Translations under genes and position numbers: made by a program | Shown here: piece after piece, positions 1 through 11,198 of the stretch | Layout: every line of letters begins with the position of its first letter | How positions within the stretch are numbered: the first letter of the stretch is position 1 | From: Leucocoprinus leucothites | Taxonomy: Eukaryota; Basidiomycota; Agaricomycetes; Agaricales; Agaricaceae | DNA length: 64,000 nt | Reading direction: 5' to 3' | Assembly: GCA_013368445.1 (NCBI GenBank) | Contig: JAACJO010000041.1 | Location: forward strand, 1-64,000 | The notes under the pieces: model-generated | The model's input: only the letters and a program-made list of their open reading frames with translations | Databases searched by the model: none | Told to the model about the DNA's origin: nothing

Positions 1-187
1 ATAGCCTCATCTCCCTCGAATCCTTTTCCTTATTTCGGATGTTCTATTCACACCTTTAATGCCCAAGAAAAACCAAATTCATTCTCCACAAAGTCCAACA
101 CCAGAAGTACAAAATAGGATATGCAACAAAAATATGATTGCAATCAAGAAGCTAAGCTGAGTAGGAGGAGCAGAAGAGATGAGACAA

Positions 188-1408
188 CTACTTACTCCCA
201 TTTTCACCCTCATCCTCTCCCTCACCCTCCTCCTCTCCAGCCTCTCCCTCACCCCCAGACCTAGCATCCGACGTCTCTGGCATGGTTTTCTTCTTAGCAG
301 CCAATTTGGCATCCAACTCCACCTGTGTCTTTTCATACACCTCATTGTCCATCACCTTGTCATCCAGGACAAGCCAGTCATAGAACTCTTCAAAGTCCTT
401 GGCCAGCCCATCCACGACCTTGGTCTGGGACCAGATACTTGACACCATTGCCAAGTGCCGAGTTCCCAACTCAGCCCAGATCCCCTTCAGTTCCTTCAGG
501 ATAGCCAATTGCACGGCCTGGGTCTTCCTTTGCTTGACAATGAGCTTATATGTTTGCTCATGAGGCTGTTTGTCAGCCTCTGTTGGAACCACATACTTCT
601 GCTTTGAAGTGTGGCATGGCTTGCACATGTACTTGCCTCTGTGGATGTTATCAGTTGATCAGCTGAACCAAAGAATTGGGAATTACTCACACATTACTTT
701 GCTCAGTGCAGTTCTTGCCCAGATGCAAGCACCACCCACACTTGTTATCTCAACCCATCTTTATCTTCCCTCCCTTGGCATTGTAGTTTCTGTGTTTTTG
801 GAGGGTGGCAGTCTCATCTCTTCCATCTCCGGCCAAACCTGAGCCAGGCATCCACAGCAGGTCATTGTCTTGATCATCCAACTCTGTGAGTTGGTACTTG
901 GAGGGGCCAGTGGCCACACTCCATTGAATTACCCTAGCAGTCTCAGTTGGCCCACTTATGGGTTTTGCACAAGGCTTTCAAGCCCCAGTCCCCACCTTCA
1001 CATTTTCCATTGTCTTCATCTTCTTCGCCAGACTCTCCACTATCTTAACTTCCACCTCCATTGCCCTCTTCTTTCCTTTCCCTTTCTCTTTCTCCTGTCT
1101 CTCCTTCTCTTTCTTTTTGGCCTCTAGCCAAATCTGTTTTGCGAGCTTGGCTTCCTCTCATTCCCTTTGTAACCACTCCGCCTCTGGGGCCTCCCTCTTT
1201 TTCTTCTCCACTTCCTCTGCCTCTCTCTGTTTTTTATTAGCCATTTCTTCCACAATTCATCCTTCCTGTTTTGGCATTCCTCTTCCTTGTGCCTCTTTTG
1301 CTCTGCCTCCTCAGCCTCCCTTTTCATCCGTTCTGCCTCCTCAGCCACTTTGTGATCATCCTCCTTGTCCATTCATCACAGCTTGTCTTCCAGATTGATA
1401 TCAGACAT
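188..1408 (-). pseudogene. Broken antisense gene: coiled-coil, cysteine-cluster (CxxC) protein inside the gypsy 3' region
   Basis: Reading leftward from an ATG at 1408, the product starts MSDINLEDKL, then meets two in-frame stops. An in-frame stretch follows, very rich in Lys, Glu, Ala and Arg (1372-1124), like a long charged coiled coil. Around 760-700 there is a cysteine cluster with the pattern CGWC...GKNCTE, and near 628 a second one, CKPCHTSKQK. The C-terminal part (628-188) is a helical segment containing FEEFYDWLVLDDKV, ending in an acidic Gly/Glu tail. Order and composition match hypothetical proteins I recall as common in Agaricomycetes (charged coil followed by a Zn-cluster-like CxxC pair); the function is unknown. 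Stops and frame changes show it is dead. It lies opposite to the enclosing element, between where pol should end and the 3' LTR, so it may be a captured accessory gene. Confidence 0.5.
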
Positions 1409-1573
1409 CAGGTCAGAGCCTTGAGTGGTGGAGTTGGGCACCATAGTAGAAAAAGGGGATTAAGTTGTGAGAAAGCTTAATTTTTCCTTCAGAGCAGAGT
1501 TTATATGGAGTTTGAATTGGTTCCCACAATCAAATCACGTGGCTTCAAGGGCTCAGCCCTAAGGGGGGAATAC

Positions 1574-1983
1574 TGTCACAAGTCGATCCTCAAGACTGGC
1601 TCACAGTTCAGACTGGTATTATTTCCATGAACTCTTATCTGCTTTCATATATTGGATATATCAGTGACATCTTCTACTTTGCTTGTTGTCCTTATCTGAT
1701 CCAATATTCCACATCATATATAAGTAGCATGACTTTGTACTTGGATTCTTCAGTCTGATAATCAATTTAGCAATATGCTACTTTCCTCTACTCTCTGTTT
1801 GTCCTCTGCTCTCTTCTCTCATCTGAAATCTGGGTTAAGCATCAGTGGTCAGTACAACACATAAGTTGAGGCCATGACCCACTCCCACGTATGACAACCA
1901 GCTCCTACCTCACCTCTGTCATATCTCTGTCTACCCAGTCTCCAACGTTGGCTCCCCTACCTGTAGTGTTTGTGTACTTAACA
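1574..1983 (+). repeat. LTR-G, 3' LTR of the left-edge element (internally deleted)
   Basis: Starts TGTCACAAGTCG and ends CTTAACA. It aligns end to end with three solo copies (2694-3252, 6444-7003, 10470-11030), which are 559-561 bp. This copy is 410 bp because about 150 bp are missing in the middle; the join falls near 1672, at a short match around CATCTTCTACTTTGC. A TATA-like stretch (ATATATAAGTAGC) lies near 1717. Confidence 0.8.
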
Positions 1984-2105
1984 TGCTTTGGTGTCACCTG
2001 TATCACTCATCAAGCTGGCACAGGCAAACTCCTCCCTTGACCCTGATTGCATCACCATGATGCATCAGGCCACCACTACCACTGCTGGCTCTGCAAAGAA
2101 GCCAT

Positions 2106-3955
2106 TGTTATGGCCCAAACAGCACTAGCCATGAAATCATTAATTTTGATGATATAGTCAATATATTGGGTGACTGTATAGACATTAAGGAACCTGACTG
2201 TAAGACCCTAGTGTAACACACACACTCGTGAAAGCACAGCACATTTGCAAGACAACCATTAATGATCAAGAGTAACAAGAGGCTACAGGATGATGTCAAG
2301 ACTTAGCAAACATGGTCAGGATGTGTACCCTATGACCCTTTGCAAAGGCTTAGCCTTCTGATCCAGACAGGCACTTGTGCACATTTGCAGAAGTCCTATC
2401 ATTCCAACATCACTACAGCAGAAGTATACCCTTTCACAAAAGACAGAGAAATTCCACATGGGCACTGAATAACCCACTTGACTATAGAACCAGATTAGTG
2501 GATGCATCAGCACTTGACTACTGACTAGTAGACATTATTACAGTCAGGAACAAGCTTTCGCAGAATTAGACAACAATCAGCAGTGATAAGAATCTCATGA
2601 TATCAGATGAGCAGGGGAAAGCACACCTTTGCAAAAGGATGTGTCAGCACTTAAACTCCAAAGAAAACCCAGAGATACTCCTATTGGACAACCTGTTAAG
2701 CACACAAATGCTACAGGTAGGGGAGCGGACATTGGAGACTGGATAGACAGAGATATGACAGAGGTAAGGTAGGAGCTGGTTGTCAGACATAGGAGTGGGT
2801 TGTGGCCTCAACTTATGTGTTGTGCTGACTACTGACACTTGACCCAGATTTCAGATGAGAGCAGAGAGCAGAGGACAAACAGAGAGTAGAGGAAAGTGGT
2901 GTATTGCTAAATTGATTATCAGACTGAAGAATCCAAGTACAAAGTCATGCTACTTATATACAATGCAGAATATAGGATTGGATAAGGAAAACAAGCAAAG
3001 TAGTAAATGGAGAAATAATCAAAGTGGAGTCCGCAAATTTTACAAGGCTAGAAGATAGAAAATTTACTATTAAATGGTTGTCAGAAAATTTCAACAAGGC
3101 AGTATGAATTAATGAAGTAGAAGATGTCAGAATAAGTCCGAAGGTGAAAGACCAACAAAACCAATATATCCAATATATGAAAGTGGATAAGAGTTCATGG
3201 AAATAATACCAAGTCTGAACTGTGAGCCAGTCTTGAGGATTGACTCATGACACAACCTTTCAATAAATCTCCTTTTATTATCAACAAGGTGTATGCATCA
3301 TCCATGTAATTACTTCTTTAGTGCTTTTGCAAAACCAATATAAACCTTTCTTGAGCATATAGTCTAGCAAGGAATCTCATCTGCTAAGGCTACGCTTAGA
3401 GACTGTCCCACACAATATATCTGAGTGAGTAGTAAAAAGTGTATTAAGCATCCTTCAGTCATAGACTATTAAAGAATTGGAAACACCTTTCGAGAAAGAA
3501 CCTTACTGCAAGATTCATATAAGTTCAGAGTGTGAAGAAGTCTGGAAAAGACTTATAAGCTGTATATTGCATCTAGTATCCAGGAGTGGTGCTAGTCAGT
3601 GTCAGTTGTATTGTGATAGTGCCAAGTGTTAGTGAAAGTGACAATTCGTGAATACTGGTCTATTACACTTCTGCATTCTAAGGGATTTGTAGTTGTGCAA
3701 CATTGCATAACAAGGATTGTCAAGTACCTTTCATGAACTGGTTACTCCAGTACAAAACTGGTCTACCAACAATTTCCATTATCTATTATTATCAACCTTT
3801 GCACTTTCATGAAACATCCTTCTTTATTGATTAACCTCCCACAAACTTGCATTGAGTTTAGGAGTGTTGGTTGTTATTGTTATTAACATTACCTATCATT
3901 CACTATCTGACTACATTCCCTTTATCACCTTAACAATCACATTTCTGCCTCTTCA
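2106..3955. other. Unclassified insertion in H1 (about 1.29 kb plus a solo LTR)
   Basis: This stretch separates the H1 ORF1 segments that end AAGAAGCCAT and resume CTGTGCATGACC. It can be drawn with TG...CA ends (TGTTATGG...CTCTTCA), which would fit a long solo LTR; no clean 5-bp duplication is visible, so that reading is weak. It is AT-rich and has TATA-like motifs (for example TATAAACC near 3340). I find no open frame resembling a known protein in it. A solo LTR-G (2694-3252) is inserted inside and leaves about 1.29 kb of unexplained sequence. Confidence 0.4.
2694..3252 (-). repeat. Solo LTR-G, with target-site duplication CAACC
   Basis: A 559-bp LTR in reverse orientation, reading TGTTAAGC...CATGACA on the + strand. 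It is flanked by the 5-bp direct repeat CAACC at 2689-2693 and 3253-3257. Both ends match the copy at 6444-7003. There is no internal coding region, so it is a solo LTR, the usual product of recombination between the two LTRs of one element. Confidence 0.9.
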
Positions 3956-4169
3956 CTGTGCATGACCACTGCTGGGCTCACCTGCCACCAATTATTCCTG
4001 GATTTCACTGGTAACACCAGTGAGATCACATACCTTCACTACAAGGCCATGCACCTCCTTAATGATACCCTCTCATGTGCCAAGTTGTCCTTGCACATCA
4101 AGAACATCACTGTTGTTGAGTCTGCCATTCCCTCCATCTTCACTGCCCCATTCAAGCTGAAGATGTGCT

Positions 4170-4529
4170 TGTCGGGATCGCAAACCCCTGCCAAGTCCTG
4201 TCTGCATAACATCGGCTCATTATCTGTATGGTATCCAAGTTTCATCTCGCCATGCTGACCGTATATTTTTCCGTTCATTTATTCGTTGTTATCATAATGT
4301 AACTGAGCATGTTGTCTACGAAACAAGCTATGTATTCATTAGTGTCCTATAAGTAGTGTACTGTCATGTACTGACACTTCAGTTCTCGCATCGAGATACT
4401 GAAGTGAGTTTGTTATCTAGTCTTTCTCACTTTTCTTACTTATGCTAATCATATTTGTAGTATATATTTATCTTTCAGGTATTGACTACAGTTCTCACGT
4501 CGAGATACTGAATATATATTTATCTTTCA
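4170..4529 (+). repeat. Copia-A 5' LTR
   Basis: Begins TGTCGGGATCGC and ends ATCTTTCA. It contains two copies of a short motif, CAGTTCTCRYRTCGAGATACTGAA (near 4380 and 4489), each followed by AT-rich sequence. The 3' LTR at 9681-10040 is the same length. Confidence 0.95.
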
Positions 4530-4541
4530 GGTTATGGGCCC
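4530..4541 (+). other. Copia-A primer-binding site (half initiator tRNA-Met)
   Basis: GGTTATGGGCCC directly follows the 5' LTR. It is complementary to the anticodon stem-loop region of eukaryotic initiator tRNA-Met (GGGCCCATAACC), the known half-tRNA priming mode of copia-like elements. Copia-B has the same site (46962-46973, reverse strand). Confidence 0.8.
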
Positions 4542-4590
4542 CGCCCCATTGCATTGCTAAAGAAAGAAATTATCTATATTGAAGTTTACG

Positions 4591-6443
4591 ATGACTACCA
4601 ATATGCTGTCCTCAGCAGTTCCGAAGTTGGATGTGTCTGGTAGTAACTGGGCGATATTTGCAATACGTTTCCAGACAGAGGTCCAAGGAAAGGATCTGTG
4701 GGGCCACTTCGATGGTAGTGAACCTCGCTCTGTAATCAGAGCTTCACCTTCTGCTAGTCAGACTACCGGATCCCAGTCCGGCGCCACTCCTTCTGCTCCT
4801 ACTACACAACCCACTGCTACTGCCTCTGATGCTACTCCTGCAAACCCTGCCGCTTCGAGCACTGCCTCCACTCCTGCTACTGTTCCTACCACACCCTTGC
4901 AGACTGCCGTCCCTACGAGCACTCAGCCTACCCCTGCTGTCATGACAACAGCATCTGCCATCCCTACTCAGCCTACACAGCCTGCCATCACAGTCGAGAT
5001 GGTCGAGAGTTGGGTCAAGAACGAAAAATTTGCTTGTGCCTTGCTCGCCCAACGACTCCCTGACTCTACCTTTTTGGTTGTATCTGGACAGCCAACTGTC
5101 AAAGAGATGTGGGCGGCCATAGTGCAGGAATACACTTACAAGAGTGCCTTCTCACAGGCACGTCTTCGTCGTGACTTCATGTCCATGCGATGCCCTGATA
5201 AGGGTGATATTCGTATGTTTCTGAGTGAGCTTCGCTGCCGTAAAGCCGAACTTGAAGCTGTCGGTGTCATCATTAATGATGATGATTACAGGAATGCAAT
5301 AATACAATCCTTACCTCGGTGGCTTGCTTCATATGCTTCAAACCAGCTCTCTGCTGCCCAACTCCATAGCTCCCTCCAACACACCATAGATCCCGACATC
5401 TTGATCATCTTAATTAGTGATGAATGGGATAGAACACGCCCCGATCGATCCAGGGGTGGTGCCACTAAAGCCGAAAGTGACAATGCTTTGATGGTTGTGG
5501 GAAACAAGGGAGGGGGCAGTGGTGGAAACAATGGCGGCGGTGGAAAGTTCAGGGGAAAGGTGAAAAAGAAGGGGCCATGTTGGATTTGTGGCGGTGATCA
5601 CTGGAAGAGAGAATGCCCTAAGAGAGGCACTAGTGAGAAGAAGGAGGGGGAGAAGGGAGGTAACGCACCTAGAAAGGGTGCCAGTGCCAATATTGTCACC
5701 GAAGACGATGACGACGACTGCTCCTTCATGGTAGAGGAGCTATCGGACTACGAGAGTGACTCGAGTTGGTCCGAACTCGAGGCTGATCACTTGAATAGTG
5801 TGTCGGAAAGTGATGAAGGGATCACAAGTGAAATTGATTTCGGATCAGATTTTGAAGAAGTCAATATTGCTGCAAATGAAGAGGTCGTCAGTGTCAGCGA
5901 ATCCACTCAAACACAAGTCGAGGTGTTCGACTCAGGTGCAACGACTCACATTACTCCCTACCGTGATCATTTTTCCACCTTCAAATCCATTCCCCCTCGA
6001 CCCTTGCATGCTGCAAACAAGAAAGCATTTGACACTGTTGGAAAGGGTGAAGTCACTTTAGACTTACCAAATGGTGCCGCTTCATCTCAACTCCACCTGA
6101 GTGAAGTGTTGTATTCCCCCGAGGCCGGTTACACACTTGTATCCATCGGTCAGCTCGACGATGCCGGATTCTCCACCACTTTCGCGAACGGAAAGTGTGT
6201 CATCCACGATGCAGGCGGCGCCCGAGTAGCTGAGATCCCAAGGAATGGGAAAGGCCTGTATAAACTAGTCAGAGAGGGTGCAGAGGAAGTGAATGTGGCG
6301 AGTGAACCACTCACCCTAGATATGCTCCATCGCCGCTTGGGCCACATTGCTCCTGGAGCTGCTCGGAAACTTGTCCGTGACAGTCTAGTCACTGGCTTGA
6401 AGCTTGATGATGGAAGTGATACTGATTTCTTCTGCGAGTCTTG
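4591..6443 (+). pseudogene. Copia-A gag, protease and start of integrase (5' part of split gag-pol)
   Basis: The ATG at 4591 (MTTNMLSSAVPKLD) is the first after the LTR; the open frame extends slightly further upstream without an ATG. The N-terminus resembles copia Gag (WAIFAIRFQTEVQGKDLWGHFDG). A long Ala/Pro/Thr linker follows, then the Gag helical core (KEMWAAIVQEYTYKS... LRRDFMSMR). A CCHC knuckle, CWICGGDHWKREC, lies near residue 330, and an acidic stretch after it. The aspartic protease motif is FDSGATTHITPYRDHF. The GAG-pre-integrase domain (DMLHRRLGHIAPGAARKLV) leads to the HHCC zinc site, where the frame is cut after CES by the solo LTR at 6444. The reading frame is otherwise open. 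Continues at 7004. Confidence 0.95.
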
Positions 6444-7003
6444 TGTTAAGCGCGCAAATGCTACGGATAGGGAGCCGACGTCAAGGACCGGTTGGACAGA
6501 GGTGGTGACAGAGGTAAGGCAGGAGCCGATCATCGGACACGGGTGCAGGTCGTGGCCTCAACTTATGTGTTGTGCCGACTACTGACGCTTGACCTGGATT
6601 TCAGACAAGGTAAGAGACTAGAGGACGAACAGAGAGCAGAGGAAAGTAGCGTATCGCTAAGTTGATTATCAGACTGCCCCATCCAAGTACAAAGTCATGC
6701 TACTTATATACGATGCGGAATATAGGATCGGATAAGGAAAACAAGCAAAGTAGTAAACGGAGAAATAATCAAAGTGGAGTCCGCAAATTTTACAAGGCTA
6801 GAAGATAGAAAATTTACTATTAAACAGTTGTCAGAAAATTTCGACAAGGCGGTATGAATTAATAAAATGGAAGATGTCAGAATAAGTCCGAAGGTGAAAG
6901 ACTGATAAAAACCAAAGTAACCGATATGCGAGAATGGATAGTATTTCATGAAAATATTACCAAGTTCAAACCGTCAGCCGTTCTTGAGGCCCGGCTCGTG
7001 ACA
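6444..7003 (-). repeat. Solo LTR-G inside Copia-A pol, target-site duplication TCTTG
   Basis: A 560-bp LTR reading TGTTAAGC...CTCGTGACA on the + strand. It is flanked by TCTTG at 6439-6443 and 7004-7008. Removing it with one duplication restores the Copia-A frame exactly at the CxxC pair of the integrase zinc site. It is therefore younger than Copia-A. It is the best reference for the ends of the family. Confidence 0.95.
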
Positions 7004-9673
7004 TCTTGTGCCTATGCAAAGGCAACTCGGCTACCAATTTCCAAGTTTCGTGAGGGTGAGCAGGCGGAAAAGTTTGGTGATGAAATCCATTCGGATGTCT
7101 GGGGACCTGCACGCACTGAAACAAAGAGGGGCAAACATTATTATGTGACATTTATCGACGATTTTTCGAGGTGGACTCACGTTGATTTCCTCTCGAATAA
7201 ATCTGACATCTTCGAGTCATACCGCAACTTTGATGCGTGGTGTGAGACTCAGTTTGGCGTGCGTATCAAAGCCCTGCACTCGGACCGTGGTGGTGAATAC
7301 ACTACAAACGAATTTCAGTCATACCTCAAATCCCGCGGCACAAAAACAAAGCTTACCATACACGATACACCTCAGCACAATGGCGTTGCCGAACGCCGAA
7401 ATCGAACGATTGTCGAACGCACTCGTGCCTTGTTACACGCCAGTCGTTTGCCGAAGTCGTTATGGGCAGAGGCGGTTGCCCACGTCGTGTGGTTAATGAA
7501 CCAGACGGGCACGAAAGCGGTAGAAGGACAAACGCCTTTTGAGGCATTGTACCGTCGGAAGCCAGACTTGCGGGCAATACATGAGTGGGGAGAGGAGGTG
7601 TGGGTACACCAAGCCGGTGGAGACAAACTCGGTGGACGGGCGAAGAAGGGACAATGGGTGGGATATGACACAGAGAGCAATGGCTCTCGTGTGTATTTCC
7701 CAGACACGGACACTGTCAAAATTGAAAGAAACTTTTGTTTTGTTAATACAGGTCGTTCTGGGCTCGAGGAGGAGCACTTACCTGGGAACGAGCCTCGAAA
7801 CAATGGCCCATGGAACAGCAAACCTTCAACAAGCCATCCTGATACAACCCCTATCCCTCCAACTCCTTCCCCTGACGAAAAACCCGTTGAAACCGAGCCG
7901 CACAAATCAAGTGCTGAGAACGACAATGTCAACCCCGGAGAAGCACCCCGCAATGATGTTCCTCGAGCTGGAAGGACTCAGCACATTAGAAATCCAAGCG
8001 CAAAAGCTCGGGCGATCCTTGAGGGGACGGCGGTGACATTAGCCGAGGAAATCGATTGGGTTGATGTCCATGTTCTTGCGGCAGATATTGAGGAGACAGA
8101 GGGGCTGGAGCCAGGAAGCCTGAGTGAGGCAAAGACAAGGGGTGACTGGGAATTGTGGAAGAAGGTGATGGAAGAGGAACTTACCATGCTGGGTGATGCC
8201 GGCACATGGGAACTTGTTGACCCGCCGATCGGAGTCAACATCGTTGGATCCAAATGGGTCTTTAAAGCAAAGAAGGACGCCGCTGGCAACATTGTCCGCT
8301 ACAAGGCAAGACTCGTTGCACAGGGATTCTCACAAGTCCCAGGTGTTGATTATTTTGACACATTTGCGCCTGTTGCGTGCCTCTCATCAATCCATTCTGT
8401 ACTTGCCATCGCTGCCGCCCGTGATCTGGAGATCCATCAAATCGACATCAAAGGGGCCTACCTTAACGGGAAATTAAATGATGATGAGAACATTTACATG
8501 CGGCAACCACCCGGCTTTGTCTCTTCCTCTCATCCTCATCGTGTATGCCACCTCAAGAAGACCCTCTACGGCCTCAAGCAATCCGGGAGACGATGGTATC
8601 AACGTCTCTGCGAAATATTAGTCGATAATCTGGGATTTTCGCGCTGTGAAGTCGACCAGAGCGTTTTCTTCAAGACCATCGCCCCCGACCTCATCATCAT
8701 CCTTGTCCATGTCGACGACTGCACGATTGTCACGTCAACCATCGCATTAATTGATTGGGTGAAGCATGGAGTGAAGGAATTCGTGGAAATTACAGATTTG
8801 GGAGAGATCCACTGGTTGTTAGGCATTGAGTTGAAGAGGGACAGAGAACTTGGTAAAATTTCACTTTCCCAACGTTCTTACATTGACGCTTCGATTCGCC
8901 GCTATGGTTTCGAGGATGCGAAGCCTGTCAGCACACCTATGGACCCCTCGACTCGACTTGCATCCACGCAATCGCCTCAAACGACCGCCGAAATCGCTCG
9001 AATGTCCAAACAACCCTATCAAGAGGCCATCGGCACGCTCATGTACGCTGCACTCGGAACGCGACTGGATATCGCATACGCAGTGCAGGTTCTCTCGAAG
9101 TTTTTGAGAAATCCGGGGGAGGCACATTGGGAGGTGGTGAAATGAGTCTTCAGGTACCTGAAGGGGACTCAGGAGTATTGGTTGACATACAGAGGCATTG
9201 GAGAAGGCCTCGAGGGATTCACAGACGCAGACGGCAACATGGCAGAGGACCGCCATGCTACATCAGGGTACGCCTTCATTATTAACGGCGGAGCGGTTTC
9301 TTGGAGCGCGAAGCGACAAGAAATTGTTACTCTTTCTACTACAGAATCCGAGTACGTTGCCACAACACACGCTGCCAAGGAAGCCTTGTGGCTTCGTTCG
9401 CTTATATCTCAAGTCTTCAATATCACGCTCCCCTCGACTACCATCTTTTCCAACAACCAATCCGCCATCGCACTTGCCAAGGACCACCAGTATCACGCTC
9501 GCACCAAACACATCGACATACGCTATCATTTTATTCACTGGATCGTCGAAGAGGACAAGATTCGGCTTGTCTATTGCCCGACCGAAGACATGGTCGCAGA
9601 TGTCTTCACGAAGGCACTCGTGTCGCCGAAAGTCAAGCATTTTGCTTGTGAACTCGGCCTCGTCAAGGTTTGA
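7004..9673 (+). pseudogene. Copia-A integrase, reverse transcriptase and RNase H (3' part of split gag-pol)
   Basis: Continues the frame of 4591-6443. The integrase core shows D,D,E: IHSDVWGP, LHSDRGGEYTTNEF and NGVAERRNRTIVERTRALLH. A Pro/Ser-rich linker follows. RT starts at KWVFKAKKDAAGNIVRYKAR, then QIDIKGAYLNG (motif A), YGLKQSGRRWYQ, and LVHVDDCTIV (motif C, H in place of the usual Y of YVDD). RNase H reads FTDADGNMAEDRHATSGYAF, LSTTESEYVA and TKHIDIRYHFI. One in-frame TGA at 9143-9145 sits between RT and RNase H, where related elements have an Arg codon (VKxVFRYLKGT). Apart from that stop and the solo LTR the frame is intact to TGA 9671-9673. Confidence 0.95.
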
Positions 9674-9680
9674 GGGGGAG
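9671..9680 (+). other. Copia-A polypurine tract
   Basis: TGAGGGGGAG overlaps the pol stop codon and abuts the 3' LTR, the standard position for second-strand priming. Confidence 0.85.
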
Positions 9681-10040
9681 TGTCAGGATTGCAAACCCCT
9701 GCCAAGTCCTGTCTGCATAACATCGGCTCATTATCTGTATGGTATCCAAGTTTCATCTCGCCGTGCTGACCGTATATTTTTCCATTCATTTATTCGTTGT
9801 TATCATAATGTAACTGAGCATGTTGTCTACGAAACAAGCTATGTATTCATTAGTGTCCTATAAGTAGTGTACTGTCATGTACTGACACTTCAGTTCTCGC
9901 GTCGAGATACTGAAGTGAGTTTGTTATCTAGTCTTTCTCACTTTTCTTACTTATGCTAATCATATTTGTAGTATATATTTATCTTTCAGGTATTGACTAC
10001 AGTTCTCGTGTCGAGATACTGAATATATATTTATCTTTCA
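9681..10040 (+). repeat. Copia-A 3' LTR
   Basis: Begins TGTCAGGATTGC and ends ATCTTTCA, followed by the GTGCT duplication. It is 360 bp, the same length as the 5' LTR, and differs from it only by transitions. Confidence 0.95.
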
Positions 10041-10469
10041 GTGCTGCCCCAGGTCGAGGTCTTATTTCAAGATCCTTGATGTCCCCTTCCATATGAACAG
10101 CATCTGTATTATGCTGATCCAGATCACTGATCGCATGTGATTGTCTCCATTCAAGGACACTTTCACTGATGTTTCATCTGTATGCATCATGTGCAACTCC
10201 CCCAAGACTGATACTACTACCATTTGGTTTGACCTGTGGGACTCTCAGTCAGGAGCCAGCACCAAGAAGCTTCTCAACAAGTACTTTGACTTCAACAGTA
10301 TGCAGGCCATCATCAAGCCTGCCCATGTCCACCCCAGTGTCCCCCAATGCCAGTGCTGCTGGCACTTCAGTCACTCTACTCCCACCTGCCACAACTGTGT
10401 GCTCAGGTGTTCCCAGTGTGGTGGTCCTCACCATAGTGAGAACCATTGCTCCACATCATTGTGCTGTCA

Positions 10470-11030
10470 TATCATGAGCTGATCCTCAAGAACAGCTGAC
10501 AGTTCGAACTTGGTATTATTTTCATGAACACCTATCTGCTTTTGCATATCAGTTACATCAGTTTTTATTGGTCTTTTGCTTTCAGACTTATTCTGACATC
10601 TTCCATTTTATTAATTCATACTGCCTTGTTGAAATTTTCTGACAACTGTTTAATAGTAAATTTTATATCTTCTAGCCTTGTAAAATTTGCAGACTCCACT
10701 TTGATTATTTCTCCATTTACTACTTTGCTTGTTTTCCTTATCCAATCCTATATTCCACATCGTATATAAGTAGCACGACTTTGTACTCAAATTCCTTAGT
10801 CTGATAATCAACTTAGCGATACACTAGTTTTTCCTCTGCTCTCTATTCATCCTCTGCTCTATTCCCTTGTCTGAAATCCGGGTCAAGTGTCAGTAGTTGG
10901 CACAACACATAAGTTGAGGCCATGACCTGCTCCCATGTTCGACAACCAGCTTCTGTCTTACCTCTGTTCTACCTCTGCCCATCTGGTCCTGAACATCAGC
11001 TCCCTACCTGTAGTGTTTGCCTGCTTAATA
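10470..11030 (+). repeat. Solo LTR-G with mutated ends, target-site duplication TGTCA
   Basis: A 561-bp LTR on the + strand, flanked by TGTCA at 10465-10469 and 11031-11035. Its first bases are TATCATGAG and its last CTTAATA, so both the TG and the CA ends have become TA, each a single transition. It splits H1 in the zinc-knuckle region, after CSTSLCC. Confidence 0.85.
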
Positions 11031-11198
11031 TGTCAGGGGAGTCCAAAGGCAAACCCTCCAATCCTGCCCACACCCACTGGGGAACCCTGTCCCCACATCT
11101 CATGTATCAATTGCAAGGGCAACCATGCAGCTGATGATTGAAAGTGCCCATTCTGGCACCACTGGTTTGACTGTGATTGGCTCAGCTATCACAAGGAG

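Larger units (their letters stand above)
1..1983 (+). mobile_element. 3' end of a gypsy-type LTR retrotransposon (LTR-G family)
   Basis: The right end is an LTR (1574-1983) that begins TGTCAC and ends TTAACA. A purine-rich tract, AAGGGGGGAATAC at 1561-1573, abuts it, as expected of a polypurine tract just upstream of a 3' LTR on the + strand. The right flank at 1984 resumes half-LINE H1 ORF1 sequence, so this element inserted into H1. The 5' LTR, gag and pol must lie left of the window, so the gypsy assignment rests on LTR ends, PPT and the 5-bp duplications of its solo LTR relatives, not on a seen RT. The only coding remnant inside is an antisense gene (188-1408). Confidence 0.65.
4170..10040 (+). 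mobile_element. Copia-A: complete Ty1/copia retrotransposon carrying a solo LTR
   Basis: Two 360-bp LTRs (4170-4529 and 9681-10040) bracket one gag-pol frame. The 5-bp duplication GTGCT flanks the element (4165-4169 and 10041-10045). Primer-binding site and polypurine tract are in place. Subtracting the 560-bp solo LTR and its 5-bp duplication gives an original length near 5.3 kb. The two LTRs differ at about seven positions, all transitions and mostly at CpG, so this copy is moderately young. Domain order protease, integrase, RT, RNase H is diagnostic of copia. Its target was the ORF1 of H1. Confidence 0.95.

Noticed and set aside
958..1398. Plus-strand open frame rich in Ser, Phe and Leu
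   Set aside because: It is the complement of a Lys/Glu-rich antisense coding stretch; no motif or family resemblance.
4579..4590. Start of Copia-A gag at a TTG upstream of 4591
   Set aside because: An ATG in the same frame at 4591 is the better eukaryotic start.
4591..4591. TGA as a reassigned or recoded codon, because TGA is so common in these frames
   Set aside because: Other copies carry CGA or CAA at the same positions, and natural stops include TGA (Copia-A at 9671). CpG decay explains the pattern.
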